Assembly (NCBI GenBank): GCA_049889535.1
Contig: JBMHDF010000018.1
Location: 124,001-188,000, forward strand
From: JAYQKL01 sp049889535
GTDB taxonomy: Bacteria; Pseudomonadota; Alphaproteobacteria; RS24
Reading direction: 5' to 3'
DNA: 64,000 nucleotides
A program made the position numbers and the translations under genes. Shown piece after piece: positions 15,983 to 25,065 of the stretch; position 1 is the stretch's first letter, and each line of letters begins with the position of its first letter. Below the pieces are notes generated by a model. That model ran no database searches. It was given only the letters and a program-made list of their open reading frames with translations, and was not told where the DNA came from.

Positions 15983-16972
15983 TTAAAGTTCTAAAATTTG
16001 TTTACCTTTATTTTTGCCCGCAAATAAACGATTCAATGTTTCAGGCGCGTTTTCAAAACCCGTCTGGATATCCTCCAGCCAGTTGATTTTTTGAGCCTTA
16101 ATCAAATCAATCAATCGTTTTTGAATTTCTGGAAATTCTTTTTCATAATCCAGCACAATAAAACCCTCCATGCGGGCGCGCCGGAAAATTAAATTGAAAT
16201 AATTTTGTGGGCCAGCTGGCAAATCACCTGTTTCATATCGACTAATCCCGCCACAAACAACCACACGTGCATGCATCGCCAAACAGGCTAACATGTCATC
16301 CAGCACAGCCCCACCAACATTATCAAAAACAATTTGCACCCCCTTAGGTGCAAGCTCATTCAGGCGGTCTCTTACAGTTTCATTTTTATAATCAATTGCA
16401 GCATCAAAACCTGCTTCTTGCGTCAGCCATTGACATTTTTCAGGTCCACCCGCAATACCAATCACATGGCAACCAGATGTTTTGGCCAGCTGGCCAACCA
16501 GAGAACCCGTTGCGCCTGCCGCCCCAGAAATCACGATAACATCGCCTGGACGCGGCTGACCTATTTTATACAAGCCGCACCAGGCCGTCATGCCTGTTAG
16601 GCCTAAAATAGACAAAGAAGCTGTTGCAGGCAGCGCATCATGCACAGGGGTGAATCCGCGCCCGTCTGTTACAAGATACTCAGTCCAGCCTGTCATGCCA
16701 CACCATTTGCTGCCAACAGGCATTTTTTCATGCTGGCTTTCAACAACCTCACCAATGCCCGTGCCGCGTATCACATCACCAATATGCATAGGTGCCACAT
16801 AGTCAGCTACATTCTCCATCCAGCCTTTTTGCGCCGGGTCAAACCCCAAATGCGAGACTTTCAAAAGCGCCTCACCTTGCGCTGGTTTTGGCATATCGCG
16901 CTCAACCAGCTCAAAATCAGTTTTTTCTAAGGATCGCCCACGCGGGTGATCAGCGAGAAGCCATTGTTGCAT
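15983..16972 (-). CDS. MDR-family NADP-dependent oxidoreductase
   Basis: 329-residue zinc-independent MDR reductase of the same broad class as the proteins at 14183, 17095 and 45543. The nucleotide-binding site is SGAAGATGSLVGQLAKTSG. Further family marks are FDNVGGAVLDDMLA and the C-terminal LFAGKNKGKQILEL. The likely reaction is NADPH-dependent reduction of an activated double bond. The gene starts with ATG at 16972 after AAGGGG and is divergent from another MDR gene at 17095, with 122 bp between them that contain CTAG-bearing sequences. Confidence 0.9.
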   Translation of the reverse strand: MQQWLLADHPRGRSLEKTDFELVERDMPKPAQGEALLKVSHLGFDPAQKGWMENVADYVAPMHIGDVIRGTGIGEVVESQHEKMPVGSKWCGMTGWTEYLVTDGRGFTPVHDALPATASLSILGLTGMTAWCGLYKIGQPRPGDVIVISGAAGATGSLVGQLAKTSGCHVIGIAGGPEKCQWLTQEAGFDAAIDYKNETVRDRLNELAPKGVQIVFDNVGGAVLDDMLACLAMHARVVVCGGISRYETGDLPAGPQNYFNLIFRRARMEGFIVLDYEKEFPEIQKRLIDLIKAQKINWLEDIQTGFENAPETLNRLFAGKNKGKQILEL

Positions 16973-17094
16973 ATCAAACCCCTTAACTTAGACTAGCTTA
17001 AAGACACTTTATAAAGTCAGCCAACTCAAAATAAGGCTAGTTACAAGAAATTGATTTTATGACAATTTAAACACATAAATTAAGGGAGAAGAAT

Positions 17095-18114
17095 ATGACC
17101 ATAAATCGTCGCTTTACATTGAAACGCCGCCCACAGGGAGATCCAGTCCTTGAGGATTTTGAATTTGTCTCTGAAGATTTGCCGGCTCCACCCAAGGGCG
17201 GGTTTGTTGTCCGCAATCATTATATTTCGCTCGACCCTGCTATTCGGGGCTGGCTTGATGATGCGCCCTCTTATCTGCCCCCCGTTGAACTTGGCGCAGC
17301 TGTACGTGCAACCACTGTCGGGCGGGTTTACGCGACAGATAATGCTGATTTTGCAGAAGGCCAATGGGTTTTGGGCTTAAACGCGATTGAAGAGTTCTCG
17401 GTCATTGAACCAGATAGTTTCACAGCGCCCATTGATGCGGATATTGTCCCCTCGCCGACAAATTATCTCTCAGCCCTCGGCGCGGTTGGTATGACAGGTT
17501 ATTTTGGCTTATTGGAGGATGGTAAACCACAAGCAGGTGAAACTGTTTTGGTCAGCGGCGCAGCTGGGGCTGTCGGCTCTGTAGTTGGGCAAGTAGCCAA
17601 AATAAAGGGCTGCCATGTTGTTGGCATTGCTGGCGGCGCAGAAAAATGTACTCGGTTAACAAATGATTATGGATTCGATGCCGCGATTGATTATCGCGGT
17701 AAAGATGTTGATCAGCTCGAAGCCGCAATTCGAGAAGCCGCACCGAATGGCGTCGATATTATTTTTGAAAATGTTGGCGGGGATATTTTAGATGCTGGCC
17801 TGATGAATATTAACGAACATGCACGAATTATTCTTTGTGGCCTGATAAGTGAATATAATTCCGACCCAAAAGGTTGTCGCAATGCTTGGCAGTTGATTGT
17901 CAATCAAGCGACAATGAAGGGTTTCCTTATTCGCGACTATGCGGACCGCTTTGCCGAGGGCGGCATTGAAATGGCGCAATGGATTTCGGAAGGCAAGCTA
18001 AAATTTGATGAGCATATCGAAAGCGGCATTGAAAACGTGTATGAGGTTTTCATGATGCTGTTTAGTGGCGCCAATCAAGGCAAATTAATATTAGATGTCA
18101 GCCCAGATGCCTAA
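17095..18114 (+). CDS. MDR-family NADP-dependent oxidoreductase
   Basis: 339-residue zinc-independent MDR reductase. It shows YISLDPAIRGWLDD near residue 43, the cofactor motif VSGAAGAVGSVVGQVAKIKG, IIFENVGGDILDAGL, and LFSGANQGKLILDV at the end. It is closest in pattern to the neighbouring protein at 15983 (both have the AxxGW or IRGW region and VVGIAGG-type strand). AAGGGAG precedes the ATG. The stop codon falls in the loop of a hairpin at 18103-18122. Likely role: reduction of an enone or quinone intermediate; substrate unknown. Confidence 0.9.
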   Translation: MTINRRFTLKRRPQGDPVLEDFEFVSEDLPAPPKGGFVVRNHYISLDPAIRGWLDDAPSYLPPVELGAAVRATTVGRVYATDNADFAEGQWVLGLNAIEEFSVIEPDSFTAPIDADIVPSPTNYLSALGAVGMTGYFGLLEDGKPQAGETVLVSGAAGAVGSVVGQVAKIKGCHVVGIAGGAEKCTRLTNDYGFDAAIDYRGKDVDQLEAAIREAAPNGVDIIFENVGGDILDAGLMNINEHARIILCGLISEYNSDPKGCRNAWQLIVNQATMKGFLIRDYADRFAEGGIEMAQWISEGKLKFDEHIESGIENVYEVFMMLFSGANQGKLILDVSPDA

Positions 18115-18122
18115 GCATCTGG
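18103..18122. terminator. Hairpin spanning the stop codon between convergent genes
   Basis: A perfect 8-bp stem CCAGATGC/GCATCTGG has the loop CTAA, which contains the TAA stop of the upstream MDR gene. No T tract follows, so it is not a classical terminator; it may protect the mRNA 3' end or assist Rho-dependent termination. Confidence 0.45.
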
Positions 18123-18144
18123 CGCTGCACCTATTTGATTTGTG

Positions 18145-18903
18145 TTAGAACTGCACGCGTTTTGTGTAACCGCCATCGACGATTATATTTGTGCCTGTGA
18201 TATAGCTGGCAGCAGGGCTTGCTAAAAACACCATTGCATTGGCCACATCTTCTGCGCCGCCAAAGCGGCCTAAGACCATTTGTGCGAGCGTAGCTTCGTA
18301 CAGTTCAGGCATTTGCTCTTTAATGGTTTCCCAATTCCCACCTGGAAAACTAATTGGACCAGGCGACACCGCATTAACGCGAATATTGAGCGGGCCTAAT
18401 TGCTGCGACAATTGCTTGGCATAAGTCAGCAATGCCGCTTTTGCCGCATTATAGGGTTGCGGCACCATAAAAGTTTCTAGCGCCGCCGTGCTGGACATAA
18501 TCACAATTGACCCATTATCTGATTTTTCAAGAAAGGGTTGCAAAGCCTCACAGCCATCAAACGCACCTTTCAAATCATATTGCAGGCATTTCTCCCAATC
18601 CATAGTTGCGCCAGCACCGGATACGCTGACACCTGGAATGAAAATATCACAGCCACCCAAAGCCTCAGCCGTTTTGGTAAGCCACCCAGCATAGGCATCT
18701 GCATTTTCCATATCAAATGCCTCGCCGATAATCTTGCCCCCATGCTTGGACAAACTCTCAACAGTTTCTGCCACCTGCTCTTCATTACGAGAGAAAAAGC
18801 CAATATCACAGCCTTCTGCCGCAAATAACTCCAAAGCGGCGCGGCCAATACCGCGACTGCCACCCGTTAAAATAACTTTTAAACCCTTTAGTCCTAAATC
18901 CAT
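18145..18903 (-). CDS. SDR-family oxidoreductase
   Basis: SDR of 252 residues. It has TGGSRGIG near residue 13, a VSVSG in place of the usual NNAG, the catalytic Ser in IMSSTAA and YNAAK. I start at the ATG at 18903 because AAGGAG abuts the upstream ATG (18909) directly and gives proper spacing only for the second one. It is a clear paralogue of the protein encoded at 37655: both begin MDLGL, share LETFM/VETFM, TYAKQLSQ and the C-terminus VDGGYTKRVQ. It is divergent from another SDR at 19046, and the region between them carries the motif shared with 3678-3699. Confidence 0.9.
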   Translation of the reverse strand: MDLGLKGLKVILTGGSRGIGRAALELFAAEGCDIGFFSRNEEQVAETVESLSKHGGKIIGEAFDMENADAYAGWLTKTAEALGGCDIFIPGVSVSGAGATMDWEKCLQYDLKGAFDGCEALQPFLEKSDNGSIVIMSSTAALETFMVPQPYNAAKAALLTYAKQLSQQLGPLNIRVNAVSPGPISFPGGNWETIKEQMPELYEATLAQMVLGRFGGAEDVANAMVFLASPAASYITGTNIIVDGGYTKRVQF

Positions 18904-18990
18904 TTTCATCTCCTTTTTGGTTTTTCAAACCCTTTATGGTTGAAGCAATCTTTTCATTTTTTTGTCTATTAATGACCTAACTTTTTACCC

Positions 18991-19015
18991 AGTCTTGGTA
19001 TTTTAACTTCTATGG
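18991..19015. promoter_or_regulatory. Second copy of the shared divergent-promoter motif
   Basis: AGTCTTGGTATTTTA, then ACTT, CT and ATGG, matches 3678-3699 at 14 of the first 15 bases. It lies 31 bp before the SDR at 19046 and 88 bp before the divergent SDR at 18903. Confidence 0.4.
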
Positions 19016-19045
19016 CAGTCTATTAAAAATCTTTGGGAGGTTGTT

Positions 19046-19861
19046 ATGGGAAAATTAAATGGTAAAGCTGCTCTGATTATCGGCGCTGCAGGCAAAGATA
19101 ATATGGGACAGGTCATCGCGCGCCGCATGGCCGCTGAGGGGGCAACGGTGATGGTTGCAGGGCGTCATGAGGATAGCCTTCAGGCTTTAGCTGGAGAGAT
19201 TAACGGGCATTATGCGATTTGTGACATCACAATTAAAAACGATATTCAGGCTATGGCTCAAAAAGCGCTTTCCGATATGGGGCGTCTTGATATTGCTATA
19301 AACGCAACCGGTTGGGGTTTGCTCAAGCCGTTTTTAGATAATGATGAAGAAGAATTGGAGCGCATGACGCGCTTGCAATTTATTGGACCTTTTTTGTTTT
19401 ATCAAGAAATGCTCAAAGCTATGATGACAACAAGCGAGAGCAAAAGCCAAAGCGGTGGGTCACTTATCCAAATCAGCTCAGCCACAGCAAGTATTATGCT
19501 GAATGACCATGCTGCCTATATGGGAACAAAAGCTGGCGCCGACCATGTGATACGCTGCATTGCTAATGAGTTCGGTAAGCATGGTATTCGCGCCAATAGT
19601 TTATCACCCGGCTTGACCGACACGCCGATGACGGCGGGCGCGAAAGAAACACCAGGCTTATATGAAAGTTTTCTCCCCTCTTACCCACTTGGCCGCATTG
19701 GCACCAGTGAGGATATTGCGGCAGCAGCGGCTTGGGTGTGCAGTGATGAATGCTATATGTCGGGTGAAAATCTGCAGATTAATGGTGGTCTGTGCTTACG
19801 CGGCAATCCAAGCAATGAGGAAATGGCAGCGTCAATTGCCAAACATATGGAAGAGGGGTAA
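19046..19861 (+). CDS. SDR-family oxidoreductase
   Basis: 271-residue SDR with a divergent cofactor loop, IIGAAGKDNMGQVIARR, then NATGWG in the NNAG position, the Ser in ISSATAS and YMGTK as Tyr-x3-Lys. The C-terminus INGGLCLRGNPSNEEMA extends beyond most SDRs. GGGAGG precedes the ATG. It is alone on the plus strand between a divergent SDR and a convergent CoA ligase. The stop codon is at the base of a hairpin (19854-19877). The atypical Rossmann loop recalls enoyl-reductase-type SDRs, but a specific role cannot be assigned. Confidence 0.87.
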   Translation: MGKLNGKAALIIGAAGKDNMGQVIARRMAAEGATVMVAGRHEDSLQALAGEINGHYAICDITIKNDIQAMAQKALSDMGRLDIAINATGWGLLKPFLDNDEEELERMTRLQFIGPFLFYQEMLKAMMTTSESKSQSGGSLIQISSATASIMLNDHAAYMGTKAGADHVIRCIANEFGKHGIRANSLSPGLTDTPMTAGAKETPGLYESFLPSYPLGRIGTSEDIAAAAAWVCSDECYMSGENLQINGGLCLRGNPSNEEMAASIAKHMEEG

Positions 19862-19877
19862 GGCGCGCTTTACCCCT
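19854..19877. terminator. Hairpin between convergent SDR and CoA-ligase genes
   Basis: The stem AGGGGTAA/TTACCCCT encloses GGCGCGCT, which can add two inner pairs. It covers the stop codon of the SDR at 19861 and reaches the stop of the ligase on the other strand. No T tract is present, so it may act as a bidirectional 3'-end structure. Confidence 0.45.
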
Positions 19878-21507
19878 AACCTCCAACCATTTGGTCTTTA
19901 ATTTGATCGCGCAAGATATTTTTCTGAATTTTGCCCGAGGCGGTACGAGGAAAATCTTGTGTGAAAATAATTTTTTCAGGTGTTTTTTGTTTTGCCAGCC
20001 CTGACTGCATCACAAAATCAAGGATATTTTGGGTGTCGGCAGCGCTTCCCTCTTTCAAAATGATAAAAGCGCAGACGCCTTCACCCAACCGTTTATGCGG
20101 GATAGAAACCACACTCGCCTCCGCAATATCTGGCGATAAATGCAAAACATCTTCAATCTCTTTGGCACTGATATTTTCACCCCCGCGAATAATCAAATCC
20201 TTTTTACGGCCTGAAATGCACAGCGCGCCTTTATCATTAATAAAACCGAGATCGCCGGTTCGGAAAAAACCATCTTCTGTGACAGCCCCTTTTGTATCCT
20301 CTAACAATGCATAGCCCAATAACATAGATGGCCCGCGCACTTGCACCTCGCCCTCTATACCAGACGCAACAAGCTGTTCTTGCTCATCAACAATCCGAAG
20401 CTCGTAATCAATGGCTTCACCATCTGTTTCTGCTGCCAAATCAGCTTGCATATCACCTTGATAACCCAATGTCACCAATGGCGCTTCAGAGCTGCCAAAA
20501 ACCCGAAAAACACAGACCTGCCCAAATTGTTGATTGGCATTATAGACAATATCAGGCGGCACGGCGGCTCCACCACAAGCGAAATACCGTAAACTCGGCA
20601 AGGCAGTCTTTTGTTCTGCAGCAAGCTGGGTTAATTCTTGCAAGAAAGGCGTCGCGGCAACCGTACCCGCCACTTGATATTGCTGAATAAGCTGTAAAGC
20701 GTCGCCCGCGTTCCATTTTTCCATCAAAACTGTGCGCGTTTGCGCCGCAAAAGGCAGCTCTAGACCGTTAGAATAGCCGCTAATATGGGTCACGGGTGAT
20801 GGCATTAAGACATGATCACCCGGCTGAATTTGCCAATGCTTGGCGCACACATCCAAAACATTCATCAGCGTATTATGACTGTGCAAAACAGCTTTGGGGC
20901 GCCCCGTCGTGCCAGATGTGTAAAGCACAAGTTTCACCGCATTCGGGTCGGTTTGGTAATTAGGTAAGGCAAGACCCCGCCCAGTGGCCAGCAATTCATC
21001 ATAATTACCGGTTTTTTTGCTGCGCACATAAGCAATGTGCTTAAGGTCAGGACACTCAGCAGCAATCTCATCCATCATTTGAGAAAAATCAAAATTGGCA
21101 AAATGTTCAGAAACGAAAAATAATTTCGCTTTTGAGTCCTGTAACATGAATTTAACTTCATTATGCCGATATATAATCACAATCGGATTGGCGACAAAAC
21201 CTGCCACCGCGCAAGCAAGGTTTATTACCGCAGCTTCGTGCCAATTTGGCATTTGGAAACTCACAACATCGCCTTGTAAAATACCCATATCACAAAGGCT
21301 TGCCGCCAGTGCCTGCGCATCTTCTAAAATGGAGGCAAAAGTCGGAGATTGAGGGTCATTGGGAAAGATTTTTTCATCAGCTTTGGTCTCGGCTAATTGG
21401 CGCGCCCGATCTGCCAGAGTTTGATTGGTATATATATCTGCATTGATAAAGGCCTGATGGTGTTTGGGGGTTTCAAAACCATGCCATTTACCCAGTTTTT
21501 TTGTCAT
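19876..21507 (-). CDS. AMP-dependent acyl-CoA synthetase/ligase
   Basis: 543-residue ANL-superfamily ligase that activates a carboxylic acid to its CoA thioester through an acyl-adenylate. The ATP-binding P-loop is LYTSGTTGRPKAVLHSHN, the adenylate motif is FRTGDLGFINDKG, the hinge is GRKKDLIIRGGENIS and the C-terminal catalytic Lys is in RTASGKIQKN. The overall pattern resembles cyclohexanecarboxylate or medium-chain acyl-CoA ligases, but specificity is not readable. The ATG at 21507 follows GGGAGCGGG. The gene stands alone, divergent from the Rieske oxygenase at 21663. Confidence 0.92.
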   Translation of the reverse strand: MTKKLGKWHGFETPKHHQAFINADIYTNQTLADRARQLAETKADEKIFPNDPQSPTFASILEDAQALAASLCDMGILQGDVVSFQMPNWHEAAVINLACAVAGFVANPIVIIYRHNEVKFMLQDSKAKLFFVSEHFANFDFSQMMDEIAAECPDLKHIAYVRSKKTGNYDELLATGRGLALPNYQTDPNAVKLVLYTSGTTGRPKAVLHSHNTLMNVLDVCAKHWQIQPGDHVLMPSPVTHISGYSNGLELPFAAQTRTVLMEKWNAGDALQLIQQYQVAGTVAATPFLQELTQLAAEQKTALPSLRYFACGGAAVPPDIVYNANQQFGQVCVFRVFGSSEAPLVTLGYQGDMQADLAAETDGEAIDYELRIVDEQEQLVASGIEGEVQVRGPSMLLGYALLEDTKGAVTEDGFFRTGDLGFINDKGALCISGRKKDLIIRGGENISAKEIEDVLHLSPDIAEASVVSIPHKRLGEGVCAFIILKEGSAADTQNILDFVMQSGLAKQKTPEKIIFTQDFPRTASGKIQKNILRDQIKDQMVGG

Positions 21508-21631
21508 TTACCCGCTCCCTGATACTATCGACCCGACACCAAATAAAGGCACCTTATCACATGATGCTCCTACCATTTACGCCTAAAAACCTATCATTAG
21601 TTTTAGTTTGAAGTTGATGAATGAAAGCGCT

Positions 21632-21645
21632 TAAATAACCTAGAC
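21632..21645. promoter_or_regulatory. Candidate degenerate third copy of the shared motif, reverse orientation
   Basis: TAAATAACCTAGAC resembles the reverse complement of the 3678 motif (TAAAATACCTAGACT) with one inserted base and one mismatch. It lies 18 bp before the Rieske oxygenase start, next to its ribosome-binding site. Weak evidence taken alone. Confidence 0.25.
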
Positions 21646-21662
21646 ATTAAGGAGACTTACAC

Positions 21663-22835
21663 ATGAGTGACGCAAAAACAAACGCTGCGGCCCATTTATA
21701 TGATTATGTTAAAAATGGCACAACATATCAAACTGACAAAATCACAACCGTTCCATCCTCGGTCTATTCAGACCCGGATATGTTTAATAAAGAAATAGAG
21801 CTCATCTTCAAAAAAGTGCCGCTTTGTTTGGCGGCAAGCTCAGAAATTCCAAATCCTGGCGACTATAAAGCCATGGAAGCTGTCGGTTTACCGCTTCTCA
21901 TCACCCGCGATAAAACGGGTAAAGCCCATGCGTTTATGAATGTTTGTCCACATCGTGGCAGCCCGATTACTGATGAGGGGTGTGGCAATAAAATGCGCTT
22001 TTCTTGTAAATATCATGGCTGGACATTTTCCAATGATGGCAAGCTTATGGGCGTGGCAGATGCTGATAAATTCGGCGAAATTGATAAAAGCGAACATGGC
22101 CTGACTGAACTATCCTGTGAAGAAAAAGGCGGATTGATTTTTGCTTGCCTAACACCTGGCGACCCCATTGATATGGACGGTTTTTTTGAAGGCATGCTTG
22201 ATGATTTGGACGAGATTGGGTTCAAAGATTGGGCGTATCTCGGCAATCGGGTCATCACTGGGGCAAATTGGAAAATCGCTTTTGATGGTTATCTTGAGGG
22301 GTATCATTTTGCCCAGCTTCACCCAGATACCATTCACCCGCGCACGCCATCAAATGTCACTCATTATGAGGGCTTTGGCCCGCATATGCGCATCGGCTTT
22401 CCACAAATTGATATTTTAGAGAAACTTGACGGTATCCCAAAGGAAAAATGGGGCGTGTCGGAAAATCACGGGTTCGATTTTGTACGCGTTTTATTTCCTA
22501 ATATTTCTATTTTTATTGCCCCAGAGTTAACACAAATTGCGCAACTCTTTCCTGGACCAACACCTGAAGAAAACCGAACCGTTCTTATGTTCTTCCGTAA
22601 AGATGGGCCAAAAGATGAGGAAGACGCTGCAGGGCTAGAAGCTATGATGGATTGGTTGAAAAATGTTGTCGACGAAGAGGACTACATGATTGGTAATCTC
22701 ATTCAAAAAGGCGTAAATTCTGGAGCATATGACCATATTACTCTTGGTAAAAATGAACGTGGCAACCAGTTTTTCCATGAATGCGTGAATTGGTATCTCG
22801 CCAATGATCCATCAGCGCCAAAACCAAAACTTTAA
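21663..22835 (+). CDS. Rieske non-heme iron oxygenase, alpha subunit
   Basis: 390-residue alpha-subunit-type Rieske oxygenase, shorter than most others in the window. The cluster ligands are C95-x-H97 and C115-x2-H118 (VCPHRG, CKYHGW), and the iron site is FDGYLEGYHFAQLHP with H215 and H220. AAGGAG stands 9 nt before the ATG. It is followed 15 bp later by an aldehyde dehydrogenase and then a MaoC-like gene. The group oxidises, demethylates or ring-hydroxylates diverse compounds. The pairing with an aldehyde dehydrogenase suggests oxidation of a methyl or alcohol carbon, which is inference. No beta subunit. Confidence 0.93.
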   Translation: MSDAKTNAAAHLYDYVKNGTTYQTDKITTVPSSVYSDPDMFNKEIELIFKKVPLCLAASSEIPNPGDYKAMEAVGLPLLITRDKTGKAHAFMNVCPHRGSPITDEGCGNKMRFSCKYHGWTFSNDGKLMGVADADKFGEIDKSEHGLTELSCEEKGGLIFACLTPGDPIDMDGFFEGMLDDLDEIGFKDWAYLGNRVITGANWKIAFDGYLEGYHFAQLHPDTIHPRTPSNVTHYEGFGPHMRIGFPQIDILEKLDGIPKEKWGVSENHGFDFVRVLFPNISIFIAPELTQIAQLFPGPTPEENRTVLMFFRKDGPKDEEDAAGLEAMMDWLKNVVDEEDYMIGNLIQKGVNSGAYDHITLGKNERGNQFFHECVNWYLANDPSAPKPKL

Positions 22836-22850
22836 CCCCATAGGTAAATC

Positions 22851-24272
22851 ATGGAAAACGCGGAAAATTTTTATATTAATGGTCGCTGGGTTAGTCCTGA
22901 GGGGCGTTCCAAATGTGATGTCATCAATCCAACAACAGAGGAAGTTATCACCGCTATCAGTCTTGGCACGGCTCAAGATGTCGATGAGGCGGTGCAAGCG
23001 GCCAAAACCGCGTTCGCAAGTTTCTCGCAAACCAGCGTGCAAGAGCGTCTCGATTTACTTGATGCAATTATTGCAGCCTATCAGGCGCGTATGGGCGAGA
23101 TTGCCGATATCATTTCAGCAGAAATGGGCGCGCCTGTTTGGCTTGCACAGCAAGCTCAGGCACCAGCGGGGCTTGGCCATTTTATGGTCGCCCGTGATGT
23201 TTTGGCCAATTATGAATTTGAAGAAAAGATAAACAAAACAACTGTTTTTTCAGAACCAATTGGCGTGTGCGGGTTAATCACCCCATGGAATTGGCCAATT
23301 AATCAGATTGCCTGTAAAGTTGCACCCGCACTGGCTGCTGGTTGCACAATGGTGCTGAAACCAAGTGAGGTTGCGCCGCTCAATGCGATTATTTTTACTG
23401 AAATTCTTGCCGAGGCTGGCGTGCCTGCCGGCGTTTTTAACTTAGTCAATGGTGATGGGCCTGCGGTTGGGGAAGCGATTTCTTCTCACCCCGATATTGA
23501 TATGGTCTCTTTCACTGGCTCAACCCGCGCTGGCGTGCAAGTAGCCAAAGCGGCGGCGGACACTGTCAAACGTGTCAGTCAGGAACTTGGCGGCAAATCG
23601 GCAAACATTATTTTACCTGATGCTGATTTGCAAAAAGCAGTGGCTGCTGGCGTTCAAAGTTGTTTCAACAATTCTGGTCAATCTTGCAACGCCCCAACGC
23701 GTATGCTGGTACATCGTGACCAACATGATGAGGCCATCGCCATTGCCAAAGCGACAGCTGAAAAAGTGACTGTCGGCACACCAGATAGCGAAGGGGTTGT
23801 GATAGGCCCTGTGGTCAGTGAGGTGCAATTTAACCGAATCCAAGACCTGATACAAAAAGCGATGGATGAAGGGTCTGAATTGGTAATTGGTGGACCTGGC
23901 CGCCCAGAGGGCTTTAATCAAGGCTTCTTTGTGAAACCAACCATATTTGCCAATGTCAGCAATGATATGATTATCGCCCGTCAGGAGGTGTTTGGGCCAG
24001 TGCTGGCTATATTGCCATATGACACTGAAGAAGAGGCTATTGAGATAGCAAATGACACGCCTTATGGGCTATCCAGCTACATACAAGCAGGCGATAAGGA
24101 TAAGGCGCGCGCGGTTGCGGCGCAGATTCGGGCAGGTAATGTGCATCTTAATGGCGCACAGCTCGATAATCACGCACCTTTTGGCGGCTATAAACAATCT
24201 GGTAATGGCCGCGAATGGGGCATACATGGCATGAAGGAATTCCTCGAAGTAAAAGCCGTTTTTGGGTATTAA
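22851..24272 (+). CDS. Aldehyde dehydrogenase family protein
   Basis: 473-residue NAD(P)-dependent aldehyde dehydrogenase. It shows the Asn/Trp active-site motif TPWNWPINQ, the cofactor strand SFTGSTRAGV, the general-base Glu in VSQELGGKSANI and the nucleophile Cys in NNSGQSCNAPTR. The C-terminus ends in GGYKQSGNGREWG. The expected reaction is oxidation of an aldehyde to an acid, ready for CoA ligation. It lies between the Rieske oxygenase and the MaoC-like gene in one plus-strand operon and is distinct from the dmpC-type enzyme at 59222. Confidence 0.93.
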   Translation: MENAENFYINGRWVSPEGRSKCDVINPTTEEVITAISLGTAQDVDEAVQAAKTAFASFSQTSVQERLDLLDAIIAAYQARMGEIADIISAEMGAPVWLAQQAQAPAGLGHFMVARDVLANYEFEEKINKTTVFSEPIGVCGLITPWNWPINQIACKVAPALAAGCTMVLKPSEVAPLNAIIFTEILAEAGVPAGVFNLVNGDGPAVGEAISSHPDIDMVSFTGSTRAGVQVAKAAADTVKRVSQELGGKSANIILPDADLQKAVAAGVQSCFNNSGQSCNAPTRMLVHRDQHDEAIAIAKATAEKVTVGTPDSEGVVIGPVVSEVQFNRIQDLIQKAMDEGSELVIGGPGRPEGFNQGFFVKPTIFANVSNDMIIARQEVFGPVLAILPYDTEEEAIEIANDTPYGLSSYIQAGDKDKARAVAAQIRAGNVHLNGAQLDNHAPFGGYKQSGNGREWGIHGMKEFLEVKAVFGY

Positions 24273-24303
24273 GCCGCATTCAGCAAAAAAGGACGCGTAT
24301 CGT

Positions 24304-24750
24304 ATGTCGCATATTCCAATGAGGCGTTATGACGATTTGGTCATAGGCGAAAAATTTGTTTCAGATTTCTTAACTGTTGATGGCGCTGAAATGCTCGCTT
24401 TTTCGCGCGAATATGACCCACAATGGTTTCATGCGGATGAAGAAAAATCTCGCCAGTCACCGTTTGGCGAAGTGATTGCCAGTGGCGTTTATGTGCTGGC
24501 TTTATGGCGTAAGCTCGACCATCAAATTTGCGGTGATATAGATTATATTTGTGGCGTGGAGTGGACAAACACGAAATGGTTAATCGCCGTGAAAGCCGGC
24601 GACAGATTACGCGCCACCAGCGAGTTATTAGACAAACACCCTTCTGGCTCAGGAAAAAAGCGCGGCATCACCACCAATTTATGTCGGCTAGAAAATGAAG
24701 CTGGCGACACAGTTCTGGAATTCACCAGCATCGCCTTAATCAATATTTAG
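24304..24750 (+). CDS. MaoC-like dehydratase (hot-dog hydratase)
   Basis: 148-residue single hot-dog protein. The hydratase-2 motif is visible as FSREYDPQWFHAD followed by SPFGEVIASG, which places the catalytic Asp and His. It should hydrate an enoyl-CoA to a 3-hydroxyacyl-CoA. An in-frame start at 24262 would overlap the aldehyde dehydrogenase by 11 bp; the ATG at 24304 lies about 10 nt after AAAGGA and is preferred. The stop overlaps that of the convergent Rieske ferredoxin gene by 4 bp. Fits the beta-oxidation genes of the flanking operons. Confidence 0.87.
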   Translation: MSHIPMRRYDDLVIGEKFVSDFLTVDGAEMLAFSREYDPQWFHADEEKSRQSPFGEVIASGVYVLALWRKLDHQICGDIDYICGVEWTNTKWLIAVKAGDRLRATSELLDKHPSGSGKKRGITTNLCRLENEAGDTVLEFTSIALINI

Positions 24751-25055
24751 AGCTTAATCAGAATATCCTCACCTTGAATCTCAAGGTCAAAGCACCGCAA
24801 GGGCTTATCCGTCAAGCTGCCAATTGGCGCGCCATCTTTAAGATTGAAACGCTGGCCATGAAGCGGACAAAAAATAAAACACCCCCGAATGCGCCCGCCC
24901 TCAAGCGGTTGCAACTGGTGTGAGCACATATTTTCAACCGCGAAAAAGCCCTCTTTTGTATTGCATATCAGGACTGACTGCCCATTCACCTCTATAGCTT
25001 TATTTTCATTATCAGCAAAGTCAGTGGTGCTGGCACATTTTACAAACTCGCTCAT
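24747..25055 (-). CDS. Rieske [2Fe-2S] ferredoxin
   Basis: 102-residue soluble Rieske ferredoxin of the naphthalene/biphenyl dioxygenase type, carrying electrons to terminal oxygenases. The ligands are in MCSHQLQPLEGG and FCPLHGQRFN (Cys-x-His and Cys-x2-His). A longer in-frame ORF reaches 25205, but it would overlap the upstream dehydrogenase gene by 140 bp; the ATG at 25055 has AAAGGCG between the two genes and is the correct start. It is the only Rieske ferredoxin in the window, so it may serve several of the seven oxygenases. Confidence 0.93.
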   Translation of the reverse strand: MSEFVKCASTTDFADNENKAIEVNGQSVLICNTKEGFFAVENMCSHQLQPLEGGRIRGCFIFCPLHGQRFNLKDGAPIGSLTDKPLRCFDLEIQGEDILIKL

Positions 25056-25065
25056 TGCAGCGCCT

